This document shows positions 54,345 to 64,000 of a stretch of 64,000 bases of DNA, piece by piece; positions within the stretch are counted from its first letter, which is position 1, and each line of letters starts with the position of its first letter. Origin of the DNA: Apostichopus japonicus (Eukaryota > Echinodermata > Holothuroidea > Aspidochirotida > Stichopodidae). The notes below the pieces were generated by a model. The model did not search any database. It was not told where the DNA came from and worked only from the letters and a program-made list of their open reading frames with translations. Made by a program: the position numbers and the translations under genes. The DNA lies in contig NC_092576.1 in NCBI RefSeq assembly GCF_037975245.1, positions 39,827,611-39,891,610 of the forward strand, read 5' to 3'.

Positions 54345-57100
54345 GTAGGTTTAAACGATGCACGGTATCTTAAACGAGTATCTTAAATGATACACAGTAT
54401 CTTAAACTATACACAGTATTTTATTGGTAACCAGTGCATACCTCGATATAAGTGTTATTATGTGATCATCCATTTGGTAGTTCCACTCATGACAGTCGCG
54501 ATTTGCACGGTTAGACTTAGTTAATGATGATAAAAATCTTTTGAACATGATTGTCGTAATCGAGTCGAGTAGAGAGGTGATAAAAACATTGACACAATTG
54601 AATAAGCACTGAATGAAGTACACAGTTCTATATTTAAAAAAATAGTCCGTACAAGAAAGTAGGGCTTTTTTTAATGATAAGTAGTTAATATGTGACTTCA
54701 CAGAAATGTTTCGGTCGACAGTAATAGCCAGGTCTAATTGTGTACCCCTGTTTGATTGAATACGATGTATTCATCGCAGCATCACATCACAGAAAGTGAA
54801 GCTTCAATTGATCTGTAGGGACCCTCATTTAACCTGATTAATATATCATGGTTTATTAATTTGAGACGATTAAGTAGTTCATGTTTGTCGTATCTAATGC
54901 ATTTACATTTCACCTCTACCCCTCTCTTACCCCCACCCCCAAACACCCCATGTCTAATATTAATAGACAAGAAGTCATACTCATTAAGTCAGCTTGTGAT
55001 ATATACAATATTGTATGCTTTATTAAATTGATGTCACATGACTTATTCACATCTTAACTCTACCTTAATATACCCCATCAGTCTCTCTCTTCCTTCCAAT
55101 GATATTGTGGCGGTTGATATAACTATTTCAATGCCTTCCACCATTTAGGATGGTTTTCTTTCTTTAACATTCTACATTACTTTAAGAACAAGTATTTCAC
55201 ATTTCCCTACCACCCCACCCCTTCCTTCCCCAAACCCACATGTCTATAATATCAATAGACAAGTAGTCATATTTAAATAATAATCATCACCTCCCCCCCC
55301 CCCCCCGCTCTGCTAAGATTGTATATAGTTGACATAACTTTTTGAATTTCCTTCTAAGAACCCCCCTTTCCCCACTTGTGTTATTCCTCCCCATTCCGTC
55401 CTATCAAAACATATACTATGATCATTAAATACTAATATCACTTACTTTTGTAGTAATATTTGAATGATCAACATTTAATGACGTAACAATAATGATTACA
55501 ATATCAACCCCATAAGAATATACAGATGGTCCATCCTTTATACACAATGATATACACAGTAGGTTTCCAATAAAGCAAAGCCAGTTTGCAAAATAATTAC
55601 ATTAATGTACCAAAGTAGTTACATAAAAAAAGGAAATAACCTAACGTAGGTATAAATCCATGTACATTATTTCACATGACATAGTATATTCAAGCTCCGA
55701 CTGTTCATGATGAATCCTCATTGACGGTAAGCACTCACATATGTTGTCATTCATCTGGCCATGTATGTCATTGTATTGTGTATCCCAGAGAGAGTATTTC
55801 TAGATACAGATAATGAAAGCTGCAGTAATCACAGTTATGTGATGTTTGTTTGACCCTCAAACTATTTACAATCATGACGGCAGTTGCTGCAACTTCCTTA
55901 GTTATGTTGTTGATAAAGCAATTTACATTAGACGCTCATGTGTCTTCTATATACCGAGAGTATTTTCAAGGACAGGAGAACCAGGATTGAGGTTGTCTTC
56001 AATAACCTGTGTATGCCGTGTATTCACCTATCATGATCATTGCTTCTGTAGAAAGTAAAGAAAAAACAATAATACAAAATATGAGCTTAACTATTCTATG
56101 ATATAAATATTGACGGGGATATCTTTCCAACAAACTTTGTCTGTGTCTTAATTGTGACATGGGATTAATAATTATAGATGAATTTGTTTCACAACAATCT
56201 ACGCATATAAAGTCATTACTAGAAATAGGCGAATAGGTACCATGTGCATACTACAGATTTGGTGGTTATAACTATTTGTTTAAAGTTGTTGATTTACCAA
56301 TATAGTGGGATCCAAAATGAAGTAAATGTTGAAAGGAACATGCATTTTACATTGCTGTAAAACTTCATTTGGGTTATTAATCATATACGCAAATTAACTC
56401 GGGGAAAACTAACGGGTTAATTATAACAATGGAATAGAGCGAATTGGTTTATGACTAGAACAAGATTCAAACCAGTGACGGTTGAGTTAAAACTCGCTGG
56501 TTCGACCTGTTTTAGTGATCAAGTTGTTACTTCCCATTATTTATAATTTTACAGTGCTATAGATATCCGCTGTTCATCCACTTGCATAGTTTTACTTGAG
56601 AAACCGAACTTATCTTGAAATCCCCTCCCTGCCGGTTTCTAGGTTGCATTGCGTGAAGCTAAGGGGGGGGGGGGGTGGTGGGGGTGGGGGGTTGATCCAT
56701 GTTTACACGGTATGGAAAGTAAATTGACATCCCTACTGTAATATATCCATTGTATGTCTACTGATATTTATCTACTACATATTTTAATCTACAATGTCCT
56801 TGCAGTTTGTTTATTTATGACATTTATGTGACATTTATTGTAACTTACAGCTGTCTCCATCTCACTGAGTATATCATTCCACGCTAGGGTCACAGTCCTC
56901 TCAATAAACATTTATTACCATTATGATAATAATACTACTACTACTACTACTAATAATAATAATCATAATAATAATCATAATAATAATAATGAGGGCTTAT
57001 AAGCACATCATGACTCTAACTTTAATATTTTCCTGTTATTTTTCTTAGTGAGTTAAATCACTGATGTCTTCCCAAATAGTACCTACTAAATACGTGGTAC
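54345..57100. other. gene-poor, low-complexity tracts only
   Basis: A short 'atcttaaac.atacacagt' repeat at 54363-54420; C-rich runs at 54927-54950, 55207-55240 and 55292-55307; a G-rich run at 56661-56690. No exon could be supported. Confidence 0.5.
56925..56995. repeat. (ACT)n/(AAT)n microsatellite
   Basis: Trinucleotide runs 'ctactactactac' followed by 'taataataatcataat'. Confidence 0.9.
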
Positions 57101-57104
57101 TTAC

Positions 57105-57175
57105 CAGCCAACCACCAGATTCTTGATCGAGCAGATATTGCTGATCCCACTTACTGGTGTCAGGAATCCAGAACA
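57105..57175 (-). CDS. internal exon of an unidentified minus-strand gene
   Basis: 71 nt between a strong acceptor (tctttctttcag) and a strong donor (GTAAGTACC). Read in the phase left by the exon at 61944-61868, it stays open: (V)FWIPDTSKWDQQYLLDQESG then GWL. I do not recognise the protein. The LINE at 57.3-59.6 kb would lie in the intron between the two exons. The next downstream exon was not found. Confidence 0.5.
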
Positions 57176-57279
57176 CTGAAAGAAAAGAAATCGGTATGTC
57201 AATGAAATAATATATGCACTGTATATGATGAATGAAACAATATTATTTCATTATTGACGGCTGACGTTAATTGTGCGTA

Positions 57280-59575
57280 ACGATCTACAAACACAAACTT
57301 GAGCATATCAACACTTATACGAGTAATTGTATGCCTAATAATCACAGAAACCCCATCAGAAGCCAAATTGACTATATCATAGCCCCATTAAACTTCAAAT
57401 CTATTAATATCGAAGCTCGAGCTTATGATGGCCTTCATATTAACACTGATCACAAAATCATTATAAGTAGTTTCACCCTAAATAACTCAACAAGAAGACA
57501 AATTTATCCAGTCAATAAGACTGTTGAAAGTAGTAACTCCTGCTATCTTAAATCAAACAAAATTGACTATAATAAAAACGTAAGTAAGACATTAAACGAA
57601 ACCACTTTTTCCCAATCACCAGCTACTTATTTGAATGAACAGTCAACACTTTGTTTAGACAATGCCCAAAACTTAAATCCACCCACTAAAGGTACGTTTT
57701 AATAATACTAACATAGCAAACTTATCCAAGAAACAAAAAGAGCTTAGACTCCAAATTGATGACTGTAAAGATATTGATCAAAAGAGAAAGTTAAAAACTA
57801 AAATGAACAAAATATTTAAACAACAACATTCTCTAGTCAAAACTGTACATGAAGAAAAATTAATTGACGAAATTTCCGAAATTGAAAATTGTAAGGATGA
57901 CTCCCACCTTTTCTTTAAAACAATAGGAGTAGTACAGCAAAAACAAGTAAGAGAGACCCCATTACCGTTAAAATTGGCGATAAACACATAGGAGATACCG
58001 ACGCAAAAATTAAAGAAATCAGCAAACATTTCGGAAAGACTTTAAACTGCAATATCCCAGATCCCAAACCAAACGTGTTTCCAGAAAAACTAAACACGCC
58101 ATTTGATGAAGTTGAAATTAAACGAGCAGTCTCATCCTTAAAAAATAATAAAACCTCAGGTTGTGACAAGGTCACATCCGAACATCTCAAATATGCCCCA
58201 TGCACACTCAAACACATAGCAAATATCTTAAATAGTAAAGCCGAATCAGGAGAATTACCAAATTGAAATTAAACAAGGAATCCTAACTCCTATCCAAAAA
58301 CCGGGAAAGACTAAAGGTCCACCAGAAAACTTAAGACCAGTCATTTTCTTATCAACACTAAGGAGAATGCTTGCGGTTTGTGTGGCCAGGAGGATTCGTC
58401 CGTTAATTGATGAGCATGTCCTGCCAATTACTCAGACTGCCTACACTTCAGGACGTTGCACAGCTGAACTCGTCTTCGCTTTCAAAGAGCTAGCAAAAAA
58501 AGCTATAGCATCCGTAGGTTACATTATAAATCTATTGATGCTAGAAATGAGCAAGGCGTTCGACACAATTCAAAGATGAACCTTTCTTAATGACCTAGAT
58601 CAGGTTCTTGACAACGACGAACTTCATCTGATATCACTGCCAATCAATAACGTCTCCTACACCGTCAAACTAGAGGACAAATTCGGACTTCTTTTTAACA
58701 CTAACATTGATTCACCACAAGGATAACTTATCTAGCCAACTCTTTAAAATAAGATGATAATGATATCGATGCAGTTATCCTGCCATCTGATCATGATTAC
58801 AGCACAACCACCATTTTAGTTTTCAAATTAGACCAACAATACGCTGATGATATCTCTTGGGCATCAACTGGTCAGCATATACTGCAAGATATCGAAAAAC
58901 GAGTTTCTGAGAAACTGGCAGGACGGAATCTGAAAATCAGTTGCACAAAAACTGAGATATTTTCAATCACAAGAAAAGGAAATGAAAGTTGGAAGAAGTG
59001 TAAATATATTGGAAGCTTGCTGGGAAGAAGATATTACCGAAGAATTGGTATAACCAACGGCGCTTTCAACACACTGTCAAGTATTTTCAAAAGCAAGAAC
59101 ATAAGCCGAAACATTAAGCTTAGAATTTTCGAGGCTTTATTGAAGAGTATTTTTTTTTGTACAATTGCGAACTGTGGGCACAACGAAGGATCTTGATCAC
59201 AAAATTGACACTTTTTAAAGGAGAATACTTCGTAATATTCTCAACATTAGATGAACCAAATAACAATTGGTTATTAAAAGATGAGCTATACCAAATCAAA
59301 CACCAACCAAACACCTTGGTCATCCATAGTCGCACATAGAAGATTGATATTTTTCGGTCATGTAGCAAGACTCCAGGAGGACGCTCCAGCAAAGGTTGCT
59401 CTAAGAGAAGCATTGAGACATACTGCTAAACCAGTAGGAAGGCCCGTGACTACCTTGCTTGGAAAAATAAAGTCGCAATTTAAGGACGTTAACATTAACA
59501 ATTTCGAGGAAGCAATAAACCTTGCGCAAGATCGTGATACGTGGCGGAGGTTAATCACTGAGCATGTCTGATAGA
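57280..59575 (+). pseudogene. decayed LINE (non-LTR retrotransposon) ORF2
   Basis: Pieces of one reverse transcriptase protein in several frames. Endonuclease end: QIDYIIAPLNFKSINIEARA, then NTDHKIIISSF (57355-57470). RT start: EIKRAVSSLKNNKTSGCDKV (58111-58170), LRPVIFLSTLRRMLAVC (58330-58380), LLMLEMSKAFDTIQR (58534-58578), the catalytic YADD at 58840-58851, KTEIFSI and KYIGSLLG. C terminus: YNCELWAQR, RRLIFFGHVARLQEDAPAKV, KPVGRPVTTLL and LAQDRDTWRRLITEHV with a stop at 59569-59571. The 'F/WGHVAR...GRP...A.DR..WR' tail fits RTE-like or related clades. At least four frameshifts or stops; inactive. Confidence 0.8.
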
Positions 59576-59589
59576 CGAGATTCAACTTA

Positions 59590-61860
59590 CTACTTACTAC
59601 TACGTTAATCAATCCAACGAGAAACCGACGTGAAGTTATATTGGAACCTGGTGTATACATCTAACATGTAAAAGTGATGTCATAGCTTTGGGACTAAGCA
59701 GGTCTTGATTTATACTCGTGAACAAGAAATGTCAAGTGAAAAATATACTTGAAGTATATAAGCAAAGTAATAATAATAAAAAGAAAAATAATATTAAAAC
59801 AACAGCAATTGTTCAATGTATACTAATTATATAAGAGTTATCCCCAAATAAATAGTTGGAGAGGATAATATAAAGTTTGAAAATATAATTGAACGTCCCT
59901 AAATACTGTACATATTCACACACTGCCCAGGAGTCGGGCATTCCTTACAATGTAAACGGACATTGCACAGGTGTACGGCAATGCCTGTGTACCTAACACA
60001 TCTCGGGTGTCGGGCACTTCACCGAGGTCGGTCTCTGCACGGGTGTTAGGCACGCTTTACATGTAATCCTAACAATGGTTCTACATTTTTAATACAAAAA
60101 AAAATATGTTTATGGCTGGCTGTTTCACTTGACCACAACGCCTGGTATATATATACCTGCAGTTAAGATCTGACCAATCAACAGTCATTATTTAACCTGT
60201 CTGAATCGTGACCAAAAGGGGTCAATTCTTCAATCTATACGTCGTGCATGTCTTAACATGTCCCAAATGCATGTACAGGCTATTATCAGGGAGTTATTTT
60301 CCGTAACAACTCCCTGCTATAAACCACGTACTCTAAGAATAGATACGTTGTCTCAATACGAGCTAAATAGAAAGGTTCCATCTAAAATTAGCTTTGGTGA
60401 TAACATATAAAAAAAGAGGTAATTCCCGCTACAATATGATTAAAGGTTCGTCATCTCATTTCAAGTACACGTTGTTCACTCTCTAAATGCCTTGATTGTT
60501 AACTTTTGCGGGGATTTCGCAGAATTCATTTTAGTTTTGTTTTTCTCTATTCAAGTGTAAGATGTGCTAATTCTGTTTCATATTTATTAACAAATATTCC
60601 TGATGATGAAACCGTACTTTAACTAATAACTACAAGCGTCAAATTGTAGAACATTTCTAAAATAATTTTGCCAAATCAATAATTGTTCACATTTTTTTAA
60701 ATATTATTAAATGATGATTCGTCGCATTTCAATGCAGATGGTTCACTCTCTATAAATTACTTAATTTTAACTTTATTCTACCGAATTCTGTATTTATTGG
60801 CCAATCTAAGTGCAGATTTGCAAATTAATGTTCATAAATATTAATTAAATTTCAATTCAGACTTGCATTGGAAGTAGAATATTTCAAAGCATTGTTTTAG
60901 TTATTCTTAATTTCAGACTAGTAACAAATGTCGCTTCCGTTCATTTCAGTTATTTCGGTGTATCATAATTCTAAAGCAATGTTCAGCTCGCAAACTACAG
61001 AACTTGATGAACCGCGATCGTGACTTTACGGAAAAATGGATGATTTTCTCTAATAAATGGAGGGCGCATGTGTGCAACACACATCTGACTATGGTCGTCG
61101 TTGTTCCCTATACTACATACATAAGTAACTCTCACACTCAATCACGGCAGAATAGTTGCTATAAGCCTTAGTTATCTCTCATATATACTGATTAGAAACA
61201 TATTTTGTCAATTAAAATCGCTAATCTACTGCGATTATCATTTGATTATTACGGTGGGGGGGGGGGAGGGGGGTGATAACTTGTATAAGATCTAGTAATT
61301 TCTTGCGACTTTGAGAAATTTGCAAAACAAATGAGGTAAATATTAATTGTTTTGCAAACTTTCTTATATTTCTGTCCTTGTGCAAACGTCAAAAACGCAT
61401 CAAGCGGAAATTAGTCATTTACTAAAAATAACTGGCTCAATAAAAGAAATATCTCAATTACACCCTAGTTTGTTCCCATTTATCATAATCCATTTCGAAA
61501 CGATGTGTGATTGTAGTTGCTACTCTTATCCACAAGAGATGACGACACGTGTAAACAAAATACTGTACCATGCATACTGAGCAAAAGATAGTATTCTTTG
61601 CTGGATTCGCTCGTTATAAATGATTATCCTTAGTTTGTCAGTTTCATTGTATTTTATATTTACGTATGTGAGTAGTCTTTGATGATATCCGTGTTTAACT
61701 TTCCATATTTGATGAAATCACGTTGAAGCCTTTTCTTTGTCGTACAGGTATATACGTCACATATTTTTGTATGTTATCTACAAACAGTAGAGATGCTTTT
61801 ACTCCCAGTAATTAAAAAAAAAATACCAATATAAACTAATTTGATCAAAATGTAAAATAT
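59590..61860. other. no gene seen
   Basis: AT-rich. 59930-60065 holds several copies of 'gtcgggca' and 'cacgggtgt'-like words, perhaps a decayed short repeat. A G-rich run is at 61254-61274. No exon supported. Confidence 0.45.
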
Positions 61861-61867
61861 ACCACAC

Positions 61868-61944
61868 CTTCAACACCTCGATATTTCAATGCGGATAAAG
61901 ATGGTCCAATAGATATAGACGAGGGCAGCAGACAATCAAATATA
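61868..61944 (-). CDS. internal exon of an unidentified minus-strand gene
   Basis: 77 nt between an acceptor (gattttcag) and a donor (GTGTGGTAT). Only one frame is open across it: IFDCLLPSSISIGPSLSALK then YRGVEG, ending with one extra base. That base completes a Val codon with the first two bases of the exon at 57175-57105. The phase fit and good splice sites support a real gene; the family is unknown to me. Upstream exons were not found before the window end. Confidence 0.5.
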
Positions 61945-61949
61945 CTGAA

Positions 61950-63250
61950 AATCACAGAAAGAAAAGAATCATACAGTAAAACCGTTCAGCTTATAATATA
62001 ATACTTGAAAACTTTAAATGAAAATGAAGAACAGACATATTCTCGTGTATCGTATCATAAATTAAATTAAATAATAACCTCTCAAATTTGAGATCGATGA
62101 TCATAAACAATACGGCAGTATCAACAGGTTAGTTCTGCTACGTACGTACATGGGTGGAAAGTGTCTTTTTTATTTCCTCTGAAAAAGACCAAAGACAAAG
62201 CCTACGATATTTGTAAAAGTATGTTAATTGTTCAAATATAAAAATAAAAAGTATATATTCTTTAACAAGGTTACAGATTATGCGTAGCTTCTTCGTTCTT
62301 GACAGTTTTAATGTCGGAGTACTAACATTGGGAATATCATAATACAATGATTGATATTATTAACAATGGAACTTCCATTAAAGAAGCCTCCATCGAAACC
62401 AACGCTAACGTCGATGGAAAACTCAAACTATGAACATGGATGTAATTTCTCATGGATTGAGACCTGTTCTAATACTGTGAACAGATAATCCCCCAACACC
62501 CCCACCGGACCTTTGATGAATTATGAATAAGTAGTTCCGTCCGTCATTACGTGATCTGTCTTTTGTCATACATATCATGAACCTATGTACAGAAAAGTAT
62601 CTACATCTTGTTCATTGTTCTACGTCAGGAGACGGAAGGATACTAAGGGGAACTGGGTGATGACCCGGAAGTCGGTCAGCAGGGGAGCTGTGCTTAATGC
62701 TACCAATGTTAGCATGTTAGGTAGATGGTGAAATGTACGATTTGAGAGGAGAGAGGTAAAAGAGAAATAACTAAATTTAAAATGCTCTCCAAATTATACT
62801 ATAGCATTATTAATAGACACATTCATAATTGAAAATGAAAAAGTTTTTAAATTTCCTTGATGAAAGTTAAGTATCAATCTTTTAACGTAAACAATGTTAA
62901 TGGAAGTTTGTTGTGTTTCCCCTAATCATCACTTCTATAATTTGACAGTTTTAAGTATATTATCTCATAACAAATATCGGTTAATATGGGAAATATGCCT
63001 TAACTTTCTCATAGGGCTTAAACAACGTTTCGCCTTATAAACAGTCTATTCACAACGCGACACTGTTTTCATCAGATTAAAAATGAAAATATTTACATTT
63101 AAATAAGATTCAAACAAGCGTGAATGAAACTCTAATCATCGAAGTAACGAAAACTGGATTGATACCTTTTAGCTAACATAGTTGTAAAACAGAGATACCC
63201 GTTTATCGATTGCCAAGTTGACCTTCAGAGCTGCATTTCTTTGATGTATT
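61950..63250. other. no feature recognised
   Basis: AT-rich with a GC-richer patch at 62620-62735 that has a short minus-strand open frame (MLTLVALSTAPLLTDFRVIT) lacking convincing splice sites. Confidence 0.4.
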
Positions 63251-63261
63251 TCTTTGACAAA

Positions 63262-63535
63262 TACCCCCCCGGGAGATTACCCCCCAGTCAATAACCCCCC
63301 GGACGATTACCCACCGGACAATTACCCTCCGGACAAATAGCACCCGGACAACTACCCCCAGGACAACTACCGCCCGGACAGATACCCCCGGACATATACC
63401 CCCGAGGACAAAAAACCCCCAGACAACTACCCACCCGGACAACTACCTCCTCGGACGAATACCAACTAGACAATTACCCCCCCCCCCCACCCCCCGGATA
63501 AAAACCCCCGGACGAATATCCCCCTGGACATATGC
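63262..63535. repeat. ~15-bp minisatellite (gacaattaccccccg type)
   Basis: About 17 units of 'ggacaactaccccc' with length changes (13-18 bp), very C-rich. Gly/Val-rich frames on the minus strand are artefacts of the array. Confidence 0.9.
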
Positions 63536-63539
63536 CGTT

Positions 63540-64000
63540 AACTATAGGGGGCGGATGCAGTGACGGATACGCAGGTCTTTTTCGAGTTTAGTTTCCCGCG
63601 GGCCTCAACATATACCCAGGTCCCTCTGGCAACTGCGACAGCATATTTACAATTGGGTCAGGGTGCCGGTTAAACTGGCACCACTAGGGTCGTCGTGTGC
63701 ATTGGTCCTTTTAACCCCCTCCCGAATTTTTAAAAAGATTCGAGCTTTTCATATATAAGCCCCCAAAACTCCTGGTTAGGGTTTGACAATGGACCGAGGC
63801 CCGGGTCAAGATAGGTGGGGACGGCGGTTGAAGAAGCACGAGGGGGGGTGGGTTGGGTATAGGTCACTGATGGTAGTAACTATTAATTTACTATCATTTA
63901 TAGTGACACTATTCCACTCTGCTTGTAAGTCAGACAAGCACGCATGATTTCGCCATGGGGGTCGAATTCACAATACTGATCTGTATCCTGTGGGAGGAGT
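63540..64000. other. window end, no gene seen
   Basis: Somewhat GC-richer than its surroundings ('ctcaacatatacccaggtcc', 'gggtgccggttaaactggca'); possibly part of a repeat, but no second copy is in the window. Confidence 0.4.

Noticed and set aside
55846-56058. Downstream exon of the unknown minus-strand gene near 56030-56050
   Set aside because: An acceptor-like TTTCTACAG exists, but the following bases reach a stop in the required phase after two codons and no homology supports it.
62620-62735. Signal-peptide-like exon on the minus strand
   Set aside because: The open frame is short and the flanking splice sites are weak; nothing links it to the exon at 61868-61944.
63203-63473. Gly/Val-rich minus-strand proteins
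   Set aside because: Translation of the C-rich minisatellite; no start context or homology.

Overview
This is a eukaryotic nuclear window, most likely from an invertebrate deuterostome (an echinoderm such as a sea cucumber is my best guess). The genes are intron-rich, with short exons and ordinary GT-AG splice sites. The proteins match animal families closely, and the intergenic DNA is AT-rich and packed with tRNA-derived SINEs, MITEs, minisatellites and decayed retroelements. The species is inference; the protein families and exon phases are read from the sequence.

Layout. (1) 1-6.5 kb: the last five coding exons, plus strand, of a VCPIP1-like deubiquitinase; the catalytic part lies upstream of the window. 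(2) 6.5-12.4 kb: convergent intergenic DNA with a 50-bp minisatellite (7.45-8.52 kb) and a 42-bp minisatellite (9.3-10.0 kb). (3) 12.46-32 kb: a complete UAP1 gene on the minus strand (nine coding exons, 504 aa, plus a 5' untranslated exon). Its introns hold many repeats, a U2-snRNA-like structured segment, a Penelope-like fragment with a hammerhead-like motif and a LINE 3' end. (4) 32-32.6 kb: a divergent promoter region. (5) 32.6-40.5 kb: a complete RPS11 (uS17) gene, plus strand, four exons, 157 aa. Intron 2 carries a 2.6-kb foldback element whose end touches the 5' splice site. (6) 40.5-48 kb: SINE and MITE cluster, then MRPS21 (bS21m), plus strand, 86 aa, with a hAT-type MITE in its 3' UTR. 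(7) 48-64 kb: gene-poor DNA with a decayed hAT-like transposon (49.7-53.9 kb) holding a nested MITE, a decayed LINE (57.3-59.6 kb), and two phase-compatible exons of an unidentified minus-strand gene (57.1 and 61.9 kb).

The genes are housekeeping genes and do not form one pathway: a p97-linked deubiquitinase, the enzyme making UDP-GlcNAc, a cytosolic ribosomal protein and a mitochondrial ribosomal protein. UAP1 and RPS11 start within about 640 bp of each other on opposite strands and may share promoter DNA. The most unusual content is in the non-coding DNA: the U2-like RNA candidate, the hammerhead-like motifs, the foldback arms at an RPS11 splice site, and several mobile elements with clean 8-bp target duplications.
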